From a virus, in the IMG/VR virus record IMGVR_UViG_3300035698_034749, positions 1-31,090 of that record: a stretch of 31,090 bases of DNA; one strand, 5' to 3'. Position 1 is the first letter of the stretch, and each line of letters opens with the position of its first letter. Shown one piece after another: positions 31,069 to 31,090 of this stretch. The notes under the pieces are model-generated. The model had not been told where the DNA came from. It did no database searches and worked only from the letters and a program-made list of their open reading frames with translations. The position numbers and the translations under genes were made by a program.

Positions 31069-31090
31069 TTATAATGTCGAAAAATAAAAA

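Noticed and set aside
31074-31090. Start of a following gene (ATG TCG AAA AAT AAA)
   Set aside because: Only five codons are left in the window and no ribosome site is visible after the terminator.

Overview
The window is a late (virion) gene block of a large, AT-rich tailed bacteriophage or a prophage of one. Every convincing gene lies on the + strand. Genes are tightly packed, often overlapping by 1-11 bases, and many have AGGAG-type ribosome sites. Terminase, portal, prohead protease and HK97-type capsid genes follow each other. I see no tRNA, rRNA, CRISPR array or insertion sequence, and nothing on the minus strand that looks coding. The host cannot be named from this window; the ribosome sites and standard code point to a bacterium.

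Layout. 1-3284: 3' part of a very large protein with a glycoside-hydrolase-123/DUF4091-like region, probably a virion glycan-degrading or fibre protein. 3294-5201: terminase large subunit. 5267-16310: about a dozen small or medium genes, mostly unknown. They include a Lys-rich repeat protein, a winged-helix-like protein, a DUF192 protein, a DUF1617-like protein, a protein with a WYL-like barrel, and the first copy of a zinc-ribbon module. 16328-21850: portal protein, interrupted by three LAGLIDADG inteins and ending in a DUF559/Vsr-like nuclease domain. 21843-23431: five small genes, three of them built on the same zinc ribbon. 23442-29066: an 1874-residue prohead protease fused to a very long acidic, repeat-rich scaffold-like region with two internal in-frame start sites. 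29094-29663: decoration-like protein. 29748-31008: major capsid protein split by a 388-base group IA intron, followed by a strong terminator at 31034-31068.

How the genes work together. The portal nucleates the prohead, the protease/scaffold region shapes and matures it, and the capsid and decoration proteins form the shell. Terminase packages the DNA, and the first gene probably acts on the host surface.

The most unusual points are these. (1) Four self-splicing elements sit in two head genes within 15 kb: three inteins in the portal and one intron in the capsid gene. For the intron I could pair P1, P2, P3, P4, P6, P7 with its bulged A, P8, P9 and P10. (2) A nuclease-like domain is fused to the portal. 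(3) The protease-scaffold is a giant fusion with nested translation starts. (4) Four copies of a GPGG-CxCPxC zinc ribbon occur. (5) Two genes appear to lack an ordinary start codon; one may start at ATT, and the other may be reached by slippage on an A10 run. (6) A K-x-A-Q tetrapeptide recurs in the structural proteins and could be a protease-processing signal.
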